Origin: Oscheius onirici
Lineage: Eukaryota > Nematoda > Chromadorea > Rhabditida > Rhabditidae
Length of the DNA stretch: 64,000 bases
Assembly (NCBI GenBank): GCA_932521025.1
Contig: OW051470.1
Span: 4,078,501-4,142,500 of the forward strand
Direction: 5' to 3'
Shown here one piece after another: positions 12,051 to 23,321 of the stretch. Position 1 is the first letter of the stretch, and each line of letters starts with the position of its first letter. Made by a program: the position numbers and the translations under genes. The notes beneath the pieces are model-generated. The model was not told where the DNA came from. It ran no database searches and saw only the letters and a list, made by a program, of their open reading frames with translations.

Positions 12051-13881
12051 CCTGAAAACTTGAAATGAAGAATCTGATACCAATCTATTTGTTCCTTTTT
12101 GGTCTTTCAAGAAGGTAATGAGGTAAAGGGAAGCCTTTTCAAGAGCAGACTGACTTCCAAAGATGGATATGGAAAAACGTCATAAACATAGGGACTTGGG
12201 AATTTCCCACGATCAGAGTCACAAACTCAAGTGATCACGGAAAAGATTTTAAAACTACATTCACTAAAAAAGTTATTACAGCAAAGCTATTATGAGTCTT
12301 GAAAGATCAATAGGAATTCCGTTTTATTGATAGTTCTAGTCAACTCCCTCTCAAAGTGACGTGACTAAAAGTAGCTGCGAAACGATGGTATCGAGAAACA
12401 GACGATGTTATCGCGACCGAAGGGCAGCGAAAAGACAAAAAAGAGATATGATGAACCCCGGAAAACAAGACCCAATTACAGAGGCTGGGACCAATGTTCT
12501 GAGATTGTGTGGCCGAAAAGTTTAAAGCCGGGAGAGAGATAAACAAGATGTGAGCAAGATGTGTCCGGAGTCAAAAGACTCCGAAGGTGTCAAATTCACA
12601 CAAGAAATTTGCGTGTGGGGGCTCGGGGTGAGAGGAGGCCGTTTGAACACCTGTGCTCACAGCTGGCAGCAAGACCGAATTTTAGGTGGGAGAAAGAGAT
12701 CAGACACATCTCATTATTTTGAGGCTTCTTTTGAGTCAGAAGGAAATGACTAGAGGATTAAGCAGTGTTCTTAAACGAAAAGGGAGCGAAAGGAAGTTGT
12801 TGGAGGTGCAATTGACAACCCATATGGGGGTTAGAACAACGGAATCAAGGATGTGAGAAAGCGCTTCTTGAATTCCCACAGGAGCCATTTCTGTCTCTCT
12901 TTTCAAGAGACAAGAAAGGGATGTGTTTAACGTTGCGAGAAGAAGATCTTTTTTGGAAGAAAGATGCTCCGCTATGCAGGCACAAAGGTCACACGCTTGA
13001 AAAAGGTCACTTCAGATTCTCGCGGAAGTAGACAATTGGGGTGCGTCGGCGGGAATCGCTTATTCAATTTTCGAATCCACGGCTATTATTTACGGACATT
13101 TTCCCTCAATCAGATCCAGGATTTTGAGGCTGAACACTGTCAACACACTCAGTCCGGTTCCTTCTTCAAATGAACATGGTCCGCTTGACTCGGCTTTACC
13201 CAAACATCGGATTTTTGACTAATAAATATGGAGTAGCGTAGGTCAAGAAAAAAAAACAAAGAGAGTCAAGGAGCAGACGCATGAGGAAGATAGGGTTACC
13301 TGCGGCATGTGGCACACTCGATATACCTTCTACTAATTTTGGAAGAACGTTATTGGAGAGTTCGTGGTCTTTGGTTCAATGGCGAAACAGTGAAGGTTGA
13401 AAAATGATTGTTGTTTACAACATGATAATCGAGCTGTCAGTCATTAAAAGGTTTGAACAGACTGTTGTTTTTGGTATCCGGACCGCTTTCACAGAATGTC
13501 TGTACTACTTCGAATCAAGCCATCTTTGTACTTTCGTGGAGAAGCCCGGTCTCTCCAGACCGATACGTCATCTGATGTTCTTTATTGTGTTTTCTCTTAT
13601 CTGAATTGACCTATAAAATGAAACTTTCCGATAGTCGAGTATCATAAAATTGACAAGTGTGAATCCCCTCGTTGGACTTGGATCTCGAGATATCCAACAT
13701 CCGTCGGACGGTGTTTGTCGAGCTGTCACGGCATACACGTGAGTTCGACGCAAAACTGTTATACAATCTCAGGATAAGTGTTATTTTAAGAGCGGAACGA
13801 GTACGATTGGGCAGACGGATGGACACGCAATGACGGGAGCGAGAGAGTCCAAAACAGATGCTATAGAGAAATGAGAGCCAT

Positions 13882-14043
13882 ATGAGCCGGAAGAGCAAGA
13901 GTTCAGCGTCCAATGTTTCCCTTTCCAACAGTATCCGACAGTTCTCTGACAGCCGAAATGACGTCAGCAGGGCTCCCGCAAAGATTGCAGAACTCGTCGG
14001 CAGCACAAAGCCGCGCCTGTTCCGTCAAGGGGCGGCCGAGTGA
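13882..14043 (+). CDS. Possible exon or small ORF, Ser/Arg-rich, 53 residues
   Basis: It begins at an ATG with MSRKSKSSASNVSLSNS and ends at TGA in 14041-14043. Its composition (Ser, Arg, Asn, few rare codons) looks like a regulatory N-terminus. A possible upstream exon (about 13668-13794) could join in frame through a GTACGA donor, but that exon has a stop and no start upstream, so the model fails. I recognise no family. Confidence 0.25.
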   Translation: MSRKSKSSASNVSLSNSIRQFSDSRNDVSRAPAKIAELVGSTKPRLFRQGAAE

Positions 14044-14185
14044 AAAAAAACTGTGAAATCAGATAGAAAACTATCGCAGTATAAAGAAAAATTAAATTGG
14101 CATGTACTCACTGAACGACAATAGATTTAGGTTTGTGCAAAACAGAAACAATATCCGACAATAACGATCGGAAATCTCTTCTCCA

Positions 14186-14416
14186 TTATAAACTATTCGA
14201 CCTCGTGCGACAGTTCTCTCCAAAAACAGCCTTTTTTTGTTCGGAGCAAAGCTTTGCAAACAGCTGTCTCCTTTCGATGTGTTTCAATGGGAAGTAAAAG
14301 ACGCCATTTGTTGCAGCTGAAGGGTCTGCTGGCAGGAAAAGTCGTGCACCCTCAAATGTACATGATTGATCACTTGTTGTGATTCGAAAAGGGATTCCCT
14401 CGGAGTAACAATTGTT
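14186..14416 (-). CDS. Possible coding exon of unknown function
   Basis: A minus-strand open frame of about 75 codons has protein-like composition, including FRITTSDQSCTFEG and ATNGVFYFPLKHIERR, and ends in TAA at 14186. It has no ATG at its upstream end, so it would have to be an internal or terminal exon. No upstream exon with matching phase was found, and no family is recognised. Confidence 0.2.
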   Translation of the reverse strand, partial: NNCYSEGIPFRITTSDQSCTFEGARLFLPADPSAATNGVFYFPLKHIERRQLFAKLCSEQKKAVFGENCRTRSNSL

Positions 14417-14797
14417 CAATTAACTGATGCTATTTCTCACTCTGGTAGGAAAGTTTGTTCAATGTCATGTTACAGTTCCTTACTCTACTGACCAACCGAC
14501 TAGTTTGACTTGATTATACAGACAGCTTATGCAGATTTTGATCGCGGCGGGTGGGAATTGCTAACAGTTTTTGAGTCTGTAGTTCGAGGACGATAAGAGT
14601 ACGAGCGAACGAAAAGGGCTGTCAAGGAAAAGCCTTGTTCCAAGGTAGCTTGCGATTAATGAAAGAGAGATAAGAAGAGTCAAAAACCGACCGTATTGCT
14701 CTTCGATGTATGTGGATGGCTGCAAAGCAAAGACGTCCTTCGACCAGGCCTCGACCACTATATAGAGAGAGAACGGTTTTTCTCACAAGAGTGTCGA

Positions 14798-14971
14798 CTA
14801 ATGGTCAGTGATATCATCGGGGAACTGTGATGCCCGCCGAATGTCTTTGGAGACACAACCTCTAAGGTTGCTTACGGGTTTCTACGGTTCGAGCCACTTC
14901 TGGTCGAGATCATAAATCGGATCATTCCACTGTAAACTGTGAAAGAGGACACCGAACGCTCGGTCAGAGGG
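14798..14971 (-). pseudogene. Coding-like frame with one internal TAG
   Basis: Read on the minus strand, one frame gives SDRAFGVLFHSLQWNDP and YDLDQKWLEP, then TAG, then CVSKDIRRASQFPDDITDH, then a second TAG. The first TAG sits inside a 24-nt GT...AG stretch whose removal keeps the frame. That would be far below the usual intron size here. Either this is an ultra-short intron or a broken gene. A start ATG at 15041-15043 can be joined through a 69-nt intron. The family is not recognised. Confidence 0.3.
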
Positions 14972-15975
14972 CTATTTCGAGGAAAGAACCGAGCTGTGAG
15001 AAAGTTCAGAGAAAATATTTTCGAGAGAGGCTACCAATGGCATCTTTCAGATTCTGAAGAGTTTGCAAAGAAGAAAGTTCTGTTAGGGTTTGTCTACTTT
15101 TTGAAGACGTTTTGAGAAAGATGCTTTGTTCTGTTTATATAGTTTTGGAAATGGAAACAAAACGTCTGTCGGAATTCTGGAGAGTGCAACAAAAACCAAG
15201 AGAAGTATTGAGAAGAATAAAAGTGAGAATTACCTGAGTCGGTACTTGATCCACCTCATGTTGGTTGCTTGTAAGTGCTTTTGCAGGCAGTGTCACCGCG
15301 AGGACGCCCTCTCGAACCGCCCCCTTCGGCACCTGTTGGCAGCTCTCCGTTTGCCCTCAACTACAGACTATTCGGAACTCAGCTGATCCGACTGTTTACA
15401 ATAGTTTTATCAGCCTTTAAAAGTCGGCACAATAGGAGATGAGGAAGAGAATGACCGCGCTACGAATTCATTCGTAAAGGAGGATCCTTATTCAGTTCAT
15501 ATTCACACACGCTCTTACTATAGCTTAGGTCTGGCAAATACGGATAAGGAGAAAACACCAGGCCCCTGCCACCCAAGTGTCACTCTTTGGCCTTGTTCTG
15601 CTATCATTTGTCTCCACTTACCAACTGTTACTCATAAGTCGAACGAAAAGTGTTCGACGGAACAAGATCGGTTCCTCACTGTCATTTGAAGATCAAGTTT
15701 AGAGGCTACTGGTATGAGACTACAAACGACGTCAAATAAAAACTTACATTTTGGAGCATCTGTACCAGAACCGCATGTCCATTTTCAGTGTTCGTAGCCT
15801 GCAAGTGTCTCTATAAATAATGAGATAAGGCGACCCTTCTTCTTCAAAAGATTTGACGCATGTCCTTATCAGTCCGCGAACATGCGTCAAAAGTCTGAGT
15901 TTCGATGAAAGCAATAGATTCTTGTACTGCGTTGTACGCAGTGCACATCTATTTTTAGAGCTACAGTACACAAGT

Positions 15976-16491
15976 TTATTCGACAACCCTCGTTTGCATG
16001 GTACGTAAGGCGGGAAGAAGACTGGTCAGGAGGAGCAGAACGAAGGGGAAGACCACGAAAAGCACAAAGAAGGCTATCAGTATCCGACGATAACGTTCTG
16101 TTTTCTGTTCATATTTGGCTTTGGGAGAGGACGAAGACGAGAAGGTTCGGCCTGAATTCTTGTTCCAAATGTTTAACCACACTTACTGGTAGTCACGGAT
16201 GCAGGATAACTGGGAGGGACGTTCCTCTTGTAGTTGTAGAAGGGCGGACCGGAAAAGGTCGTATGGTTGTAGAACATACACAAATCCGGATCGTGTATGT
16301 TTGGATTCAAAGAAGTACTAAATAAGTGTTATAAAGACTACAGAAAGGAACCTGTACAGTTCTGGAAGCTCATTTTCCAGGTCAATTGTTGTGTACTGTG
16401 GCAGAGGACGTCTAGGGGTGGTCCCTGTTGGAGATTCGGTTTCCTTATTCAGATGAACTCCAGGAGAAGATGGAGCCGAAGACGGCTCCAT
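15976..16491 (-). CDS. Small Pro/Ser-rich single-pass membrane protein
   Basis: Three exons (16352-16491, 16187-16317, 15976-16151) join in frame to 148 residues. The first ~95 residues are rich in Pro, Ser, Thr and Tyr, with segments such as RRPLPQYTTIDLENELPELY and FYNYKRNVPPSYP. A basic stretch YEQKTERYRR precedes one strong membrane helix (LIAFFVLFVVFPFVLLLL) near the C-terminus, leaving about 18 residues after it. There is no signal peptide, so a type II or tail-anchored topology with a cytosolic N-terminus is likely. The ATG at 16491 is 35-40 nt from an acceptor-like AAAAACAG. The frame is open upstream of it, so an earlier exon is possible. I do not recognise the family. Confidence 0.65.
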
Positions 16492-17404
16492 CTCGAAGGC
16501 CGTGTGGTCGCTGTTTTTAAAACAGAGTTTCGAAAGAATGTATGCTGGTTAAGATAAATATCAGAGCTGTGTCAATTTCACGTTTCAAATGATCGGGGTA
16601 AGTTCCACACTTCCTATTTACGGGATAGTATGATGAGTTTGAAATCGTAGAAAAAGGAAAAGTTCTGTTGCCACATGCGGGAAGAAACTTCTGAATGCAT
16701 TCGCTTGTCATTTTTGCGAAATCCCAAACGCAAAACTACTGTTGTCCTTCTCAAACAATGAAAAGAGAACGCGCCAACAAGTTTAGAGTTTTTCCCATGA
16801 CAAATCCAATTGAGGACAGCAAAAATGAAAAGGTCAAGTGAGCGTGAAATTGGAAAGCATTGAAGAAAATTCAGTGAAAGAGGGGGTGGATGGAGTGATG
16901 AACGTCGTTTTGTGCCGATCCACCGTCACAATGAAGAGCATCTGGCACAATGGCTGCTGTGCACACAAATGGACAGGCTGATCAAAAACTGCCATTTGGG
17001 ATGGGTTTTCGGTAGCACAAACCTACAGTCGATGGTCTCCGCAAACAGATTACTCGGGATAAAAGGAAGATCGACAGCTTATGGGCGTTCTGTTCACAGT
17101 GATAGATTTATTGATACTCTAAAAAGTGAGCCAGTTGGAAGAAAAAAAACCAGCAACCGTAGAATTGCCAATGGGAGTCAATGTGCCTATAAATACCTAT
17201 AACACAGAGGGGGAACTTTGCACAACATGAGACACCATAGGAGAACATATTTGTGAGAAAATTAGAAATCTAAAAGGCAATGAAATCGGTGAAGATGAGT
17301 AGAATAGGATTGATCAACCGAGGGGAGCACGGGGATGGATACAATAGCTCTAGCAGGAACAGATTATGGGCATGGCGGTGAATGGCACAAGATATGAATA
17401 TAAG
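16492..17404. other. Intergenic region
   Basis: About 0.9 kb lie between two minus-strand genes. They would hold the promoter of the small membrane protein and the 3' UTR of the lipid-transfer gene. I see no gene in it. Confidence 0.4.
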
Positions 17405-18496
17405 TCAGCCGTGCATTCCTCGAACCTAAAAAAAACTAGATAAGAAAATAACTTGAAATTACTTGGCCGTTCTTTCGTTGTTCTTCAAGTTCTCTCTGAG
17501 CTTTGTCTTCAATTGCTCGAATGTCAGCCATGGTGAGGCCATGCCACTTGTCGATCCAGCAGAAAACCTCTCGATGGAACTTGGAAAAGAGACGGGGATA
17601 CTGCTACAACCAAAATGTTATTGAAAGGCGAAAGATAAAAGCGAACCGTGTGAGCGTATCCTTCGACCATATTCTGAAGACCGAACCATTTGAAGTGAAT
17701 AGTTACTAATTTGTAAGCACACATCACAGGCTCGACGACATCTTTCCAGTTTTTCGTCAGCGGACCTCTGCCCGTTTTATCGCTACGGAAAATGCTAGGA
17801 GTTGTTGAAGGCTGGATGTCAGCGCTGTTCAGGAACTCGTGGTCGTTGGCAACATCGATATGAACAACGGAACGCTTGGCTAGCATGGCGGCGTCAAGTG
17901 CATGGGCCTGAAATTCAAAATAAATGAAGAAAATCGGCAAAGCTCACATTTTCAGTTGTACCACGATCGGGGAGATGAATGGTTTCAATTTTGGCGTAAA
18001 AATTATCCTTCATATATTCGGGATTCTGAAGAGTATAAATAAGTTTAGTAAATAAAGAAACATACAGTTAGAACCGTTTTACAGTATGGATAAGCATTCC
18101 ACGCTTCCTCGTGAATTGTAAGAGCTCCTTTAGGAGCAATTTTCCTAATAAGAGCAGGCACTTTTCTGACAAACCAAATTGTAAATAAATGAAAGGAGAA
18201 CTCTTACGATTGGAGATGATAAATTTTATGTGTGTATTGTCCCTTGCTGTATTGTCCACCAAGGAGCGGAAAATTATCAAAAGGTTCGTTTTTCAGTACC
18301 TCAATTACAAATTAATGCGATAAGAAAAAGACGACTCACCTCGACACCTTCTCCTCCACCCGTTTCCGCTTTAGAAGCTTCCGCCACTGACCATAGCTGA
18401 CCCACTTGATATTCTTCGACTGTAAAGGGAAGGACTACTCGACTGAAAGTTTTTAAATTCAAATACTCGGAAAACATACTATTCCTTGATGATCAT
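17405..18496 (-). CDS. Class I phosphatidylinositol transfer protein
   Basis: This soluble protein exchanges phosphatidylinositol for phosphatidylcholine between membranes and supplies PI kinases. The first exon MIIKE joins to [16 protein letters not shown] and [19 protein letters not shown], the classic PITP N-terminus. [29 protein letters not shown] and the FCWIDKW segment follow in the expected order. The protein ends shortly after GMHG at 17405. The size (about 265 residues) fits the family. Lipid headgroup residues in the TGRGPL and KLVT strands are kept. Introns are about 40 nt. Another phosphoinositide gene (PI4KA) lies in the same window, but 35 kb away. Confidence 0.93.
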
Positions 18497-19660
18497 GATG
18501 ACTGATTGTTATAACTACGTGGCGTCCGGCTGCCAACTACGGTCTCTGAAGAAAGAAAGATTGAATCATGCTGATTCATTAAAAGAGGACATAATCAATT
18601 GAGAATAAGGTGAACGGAGCGAGAAAGTGTAGCGTCATCATGAGATTTTCGCACCCGATAAAAGATACTTGCTGGGTAGAATGAAAAAAACCCCTCAGAG
18701 CCGGAAACAGGATGCACTAATGAATAGTCGATTGTCCTTACAAATGTAGCTGGGTTGGGCCCGCATATCGATTAGGCTGCACCATAAAAGCCCTTTGCAA
18801 CGCACGCGGAGAAGCCCCTCCGGCAGGTGTTTTTAATATGCGCAAAGTGAATATCGCTTATCATTCTGATCGGAATGATTCAAACGACAATGTGATCTGG
18901 ACACAAATCACGACAACAGCGGGTACAAGAGGAAACGGGGCTGGTCTGTAGGTAAACATCACCATGCCTCGGAGTACAAAACGTGACTACAAGTACATCG
19001 GTTCCGACACTTTGAAATGAAACTAAACTACTTTATAAATGTATTCGCGACTATTTTAAAAGAATTAGAAGTTTCTTCTTAAAAATGGGTAGCGAACAGA
19101 TTAACAGACCTATCACAAAAAGTCGAGATGACTGCGAAAATAGATCTGGCAAATCATCAGGGGTCAGAGGGTGTTTACTTCGGTAAGATATTTGCAAACT
19201 TTTAGTCAGAAAACAATTTTTTTGCGTTTTTAGAATTGTCCCTCTTTTTTCTGATAGAGCCAGTTTTGCCTAGGATTAATTTAGGATTGAAATGAATCGG
19301 AGAATTATATAAATGAACATAAATCTGAAGAAAATTGGAAGTGAAAAAATAACGAAATGAATTTCACAATCGCGCTCTGTTATGATTTTGAGGCCGAGGA
19401 TTACGGTAAAATGACGGGTGTATGGGCGGTTCACGCAGCTTTATACGCAGAGCAGAAATTCATGTTTAAATTATTTTCTTTTTGTTGTTTCACTTGCTTT
19501 TCGATAATTTTTGCAGACCGAAATTAAAGAGAAGCGTAAAACTATTTCTTGAAAATTTGAAAACGTAAACAGCCCTTGATTTTCTCTATTTATTGATTGA
19601 AATGAGCTGCAAGCCTTATTTTTTTCTCAGCCTTGGTTTACTAATTTTATGTTTTCAGCG
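18497..19660. other. Divergent promoter region
   Basis: There are 1.16 kb between the PITP start (-) and the COX6B start (+). I see no gene. It should carry both promoters and any outron of the COX6B transcript. The right half is AT-rich. Confidence 0.4.
19651..19658 (+). promoter_or_regulatory. Probable trans-splice acceptor (GTTTTCAG) for COX6B
   Basis: A strong acceptor ends two bases before the ATG at 19661, with no matching 5' exon in sight. In nematodes this arrangement usually marks spliced-leader addition. It argues for starting at 19661 and against the in-frame ATG at 19649. Confidence 0.6.
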
Positions 19661-20195
19661 ATGCCGGCCGACGTTGAAGTTCCTCTTACCACTTGGGAAC
19701 GCCTGCAGAAGTATCAGGTTTTTATTTTAAACTTTCCAATTTCAAATTTCCTATTACAGGAACAGTTCTCGGATGCCCTCCGTCATCCCGATTCTCCCGA
19801 CTGGTACAAGAGAGAAATCCACGAGAAGGCCAAGAAGGAGCTCCTGTGGGCTGCTCCTTATGACGCTCGCTTTCCCCAAGTTTGTTCTCATGTTTTTTAG
19901 TACAAATTATATCAAAAACAGGTCCGTAAGCAGCGTCAGTGCTTCGCCTACTATGTCGATTACCACCGCTGCAACGAACTCATGGGACAGGACTATAAAC
20001 CATGCAAATTCTTTCAGAACGTCTACAAGGTAGGCTTTTTTATTTCATAAGCTTAGCTGACACGTTTTCAATCGTAGAAAACGAACTAATTTGTCCTAAA
20101 TAACTTTTTTTAAGGACTTCTGCCCTGGATTCTGGGTTGAAAAGTGGGACGAGCTCGTCGGAGAGGGACGCTTCCCTGCCAAGTTCGATCGCTAA
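19661..20195 (+). CDS. Cytochrome c oxidase subunit 6B with N-terminal extension
   Basis: This is a mitochondrial intermembrane-space subunit that stabilises the cytochrome c oxidase dimer. Four exons (19661-19717, 19760-19879, 19922-20029, 20115-20195) encode 121 residues. The twin cysteine motifs are intact: C-x9-C in CFAYYVDYHRC and C-x10-C in CKFFQNVYKDFC, followed by the family ending WVEKWDELVGEGRFPAKF. Compared with the usual ~86 residues, it carries about 40 extra at the N-terminus, rich in Glu and Lys and without an obvious presequence. AATAAA at 20227-20232 gives a poly(A) signal about 100 nt before the next gene, as in nematode operons. Confidence 0.93.
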
Positions 20196-20333
20196 ATACT
20201 ACGAGATGTTTAGCTCTAGTGTGTAAAATAAAGAATGATTGTGTCCTATTCGATCTTTGCCTATTTACGGATATATCCTACTAGTATACTGCTAAACAGA
20301 ATAAAATAATATATCAAAGCCTTCAGCCTAGTC

Positions 20334-20884
20334 ATGGCGGCTTCGACAAGGGTTAGTGAAACCGAATTAGAAAGAAGGGAGAAGTACATGAGGAACTCGA
20401 ACCGTCCTCGCGAACTCATCGATCCATTCACCTGGAGTTATCCCTGGAAGGGAGCCGGTGTCATGTTCGGAATTTCTCTTGTTGCTGCGCAGGTTACCAA
20501 CATGTGGAACAAGAAACCCTATTATTTCGGTTTGTTTGCTCTTTTTTTAACAAGAAAACATCGAATTTAGCTCTGTTCCCTCGTATGATTGCTGTCACGG
20601 CTGTAACTGCTTTGGGATACGGAATAGGGGCTCTTCGCGAGCGTCATTATCAGACTCGCGACGCCGTCGTTCAGCATTACATGGAGCTTCATCCGCAAGA
20701 CTTCGACCACTTCCAAGACAGTACGTTTACCCATTTTTGCATATTTTAGGTTTATTTATCACAATCGTATACAATTGTTTTTAAATAGCTTATTGAGAAT
20801 GTTATTTCAGGAAACGGACGTGCTTTCTCGCAGGTTCTGCTACCCTGGTATCCTCGCCGATCGCAGTACACGAAATACGACTAA
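20334..20884 (+). CDS. NADH dehydrogenase (complex I) accessory subunit C2
   Basis: Three exons (20334-20529, 20571-20720, 20811-20884) encode 139 residues. Two membrane-type segments (about residues 40-55 and 70-85) are followed by the diagnostic stretch YQTRDAVVQHYMELHPQDF, which matches the C-terminal matrix motif of NDUFC2 (B14.5b). That subunit sits in the membrane arm of mitochondrial complex I. A Tyr/Arg-rich tail ends in KYD. The ATG at 20334 follows a CTTCAG acceptor by seven bases. The family is recognised mainly from this motif and the two-helix layout; overall similarity is modest, as usual for the subunit. Confidence 0.8.
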
Positions 20885-21032
20885 TATCTAGACAAGAGGC
20901 GGTAGATATCCAATTTGTGCCTTTACTGGCTTATAAAGATTGAATTAAGTCCAGATTTTTCTCTCGATATCTGTAAAAAGCGTCATGATATCTTATTTGC
21001 CGTTGTAGTTTCGCTAGGAACAATTTTTAGCA

Positions 21033-22133
21033 ATGGAAATATCATTTTCGGATCAGAATGATGATGACCTAGCAGCCAGAAGAGCCAAAAAATTGGCACT
21101 TTTGCAGAAAAGACGAGCTGGAAATGAAACGGTTAACGCGAGTAAGAGAAGTGCGAATGAGTTGGACGACCTCATTCAAAGAGCCACCGATGAAGTGACC
21201 GCGAAGAAAATCGACTTTGAAACTATTACCACTTTAGGTTTGCTTTTTTTAGCATAAAAACCCTCCATTTTTTTCCAGAGAAATTGCTACCTTCAAGTTC
21301 TGGGCGTGTGCTAAAACGTATTCAAGACATTTTGGAAGAATTGCGGAAACTTGAACTGATACAGAGTAAACCGCAAAAGACTGGCGGATTCACCTTTGCT
21401 GTAAAACCATTTCAAAAAGTTTTCAATCATTTTTATTCAGAGAAAAGCTCTGTCGGTCAAACCCACGCCTGTTCCTCCGCCCAAAGAAGCTCGTCCTGGT
21501 TCAGCTGAAAAACTTTTAGCCCCCGTTCATGCTGAAAACGCATTGGAGATTTGTGATCAAGTTTGTAATAGTAATATTTGAATTCAAGCTGTTTTTGTAG
21601 GAGAACGTGAAGAAGACAATCCAGGGACAAGACGGAACAAGTGTTTCCCTGAAAGATTTGAAAAGTTGTGTCTTCCGATTCGTCTTTTCACCGTCAGCTG
21701 TTCACATAAAAGTAAGTTTTTTTTTTGAAATTAGGAATGTTATCTGTAACAGAACGTGGAAAATTGTACAATAATGTTTCCCACGGTGGAATCATCTATT
21801 CTTATGCACGACGTAAAAGCAAGTCGGATCTTCGCTATTGCCCAGCAGATTCGAGTTCACGATTCCATTGACTTACATCTTCATGTTGCTGTCAAAGGAG
21901 CTGTCATCTTGGAAGGATGCAAAAATATCTCAATGGCTCCTTACAAGTATGTCTTTCTTAATTAAGTCATTCAATTTATTTGTAGATTGCTGCACAACGG
22001 AAAGAAAGTCGCGGATACAAGTTGCAAGCAATGGCAGAAACCTCTTGATTTCGATTGGTTGTCGTCAGAGCCAAGTCCAAATTGGAAACTTTCGGAGGAG
22101 GAGGTTTGGATACAAGAAGAACTTTTCCAGTAA
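21033..22133 (+). CDS. Tubulin-specific chaperone C (tubulin cofactor C)
   Basis: TBCC triggers GTP hydrolysis on beta-tubulin to release folded heterodimers. The first ~150 residues form the helical spectrin-like part (RRAKKLALLQKRRAG and further coiled-coil heptads). The C-CAP beta-helix follows from about GQDGTSVSLKDLKSC through VHIKNVENCTIMFPT to LEGCKNISMAPYK. The conserved tail of the domain reads KQWQKPLDFDWLSSEPSPNW. The catalytic arginine region is not certain by eye. The ATG at 21033 follows TTTTTAG by two bases. One intron (about 21405-21444) must be removed, since reading through it breaks the frame. The stop at 22133 lies only 70 bp from the stop of the convergent next gene. Confidence 0.9.
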
Positions 22134-22203
22134 CTTATTTTATTCCTATTTTTGATCTCTGCGAGTTTTACCGGTTGCTTCATAAAAACTTCATTTCTCC
22201 ACA

Positions 22204-23321
22204 TCAATCATCAAGTTCTTTCAAAATGGGACAAATCTGTTCAATCATATCACCGGCAGTCATCGACCGGCCAAACTTTTTGAAAGCCATTTTCGCTGCC
22301 TTCCGGACCAGTTCGTGCGAGGCCATTCCCGCGTACTTCATTGCTTCATCGTGTTGTTGAAATTCCCTGAATAGAATTTTACTGCATAGGAGTGAAATCA
22401 AACTTTTTAGCCCAGAAATAGAAGACTCCTAGAGTTCCTGCCGTAAGGTCGCCTTGTCCTCCGCATCTTCTAGGAGACCCATCTTCTTTTCCAAAAACTG
22501 GAACCTCCCATTTGGGGCAAAGGATAAGGTCGTTATTTCCTTTCAGATAAATAGCCAGTCCAGTTATATCCACAAATTGCTTGGCCTTTTGTTGGAGGTA
22601 CTCGGGATCCTGAAATTTGTATCACTTTGGAAGAAAATATTGAACCTTGTTGTATCGCTCCAGATTGCTTTCTCCGGTGGCTTTTTCAACCAAACGATGG
22701 AATTCGACGGTATTCGGAGTGAGTAAGAGGGTGTTTGAATTCTTCACAGACTCTAACAGATCGCACATGAACCACAGCCCGTCCTGAAAGGTTTTTTGAA
22801 AATATCATGGAAAAACAACTCACAGCATCTATGACAGTAGGTAACTGTTTTTCGTGAACAAACTTTAAAATATTTTTGACGAGGGAACTCTGGAGAGGAT
22901 CACGACCGAGTCCTGGTCCGAGAACGATAGCATCGAGACTAGACAGTTTCTGAAGTATCTACTGTATTGTTTTAAAAAATAAACCTCAAGCAGAGCTTTT
23001 TCGTCATCGAAGGAAGGATGAACCATCAATTCTGGAGAGTATCCTTTGATCACAGGAGCAGCTTCTGGAGGGCAGAATACGTGAATCAGATCGGCTCCCT
23101 GAAGCCTTTGAAATGGCAGAATCAACACAGTTCTTACCAGTTTAACGGCCGAAATGGCAGCGAAAAAAGGTGCTCCAGTATATTCGACTGACCCGCCAAT
23201 TATTCCAATCTTTCCGCATGCTCCCTAGAAAGATTTTCGCATGAAATGAGTAAATGGTTACTTTTCTGAGTTCAAAATGAAGCTTTGGTAAAAGACGTTG
23301 TACATTTTGAAGTCCGGACAT
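22204..23321 (-). CDS. ATP- or ADP-dependent NAD(P)H-hydrate dehydratase
   Basis: This repair enzyme restores NADH and NADPH from their damaged hydrated forms. It is a ribokinase-like fold. From the start at 23321: [66 protein letters not shown], then the nucleotide-binding signature [20 protein letters not shown], and a helical end to 22204. All landmark motifs of NAXD are present in order. The length is about 300 residues. The protein starts almost directly at the domain, with no clear mitochondrial presequence, so a cytosolic form is suggested. It is convergent with TBCC and divergent from calreticulin. Confidence 0.93.

Larger units (their letters stand above)
12051..15975. other. Poorly resolved 3.9 kb with scattered coding-like fragments
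   Basis: No gene model could be closed here. Three stretches read like protein and are listed separately (13882-14043 +, 14186-14416 -, 14798-14971 -). The remainder, including 12060-13600, shows only short open frames without consistent splice sites. It may contain a fast-evolving or decayed gene, or 5' exons of the neighbouring kinase. Confidence 0.3.
19661..22133 (+). other. Putative operon COX6B - NDUFC2 - TBCC
   Basis: Three genes on the same strand are separated by only 138 and 148 nt from stop to start. Each has an acceptor-like sequence 2-10 nt before its ATG (19651-19658, 20321-20326, 21024-21030), and a poly(A) signal sits about 100 nt before the second gene. In nematodes this geometry fits polycistronic transcription resolved by trans-splicing. 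Two of the three are respiratory-chain subunits. Grouping is inference; the spacing is seen directly. Confidence 0.6.

Noticed and set aside
13611-14006. 131-codon minus-strand frame
   Set aside because: The plus strand over the same bases has more protein-like frames and the minus product is Ser/Arg/Leu filler, so I did not call it.
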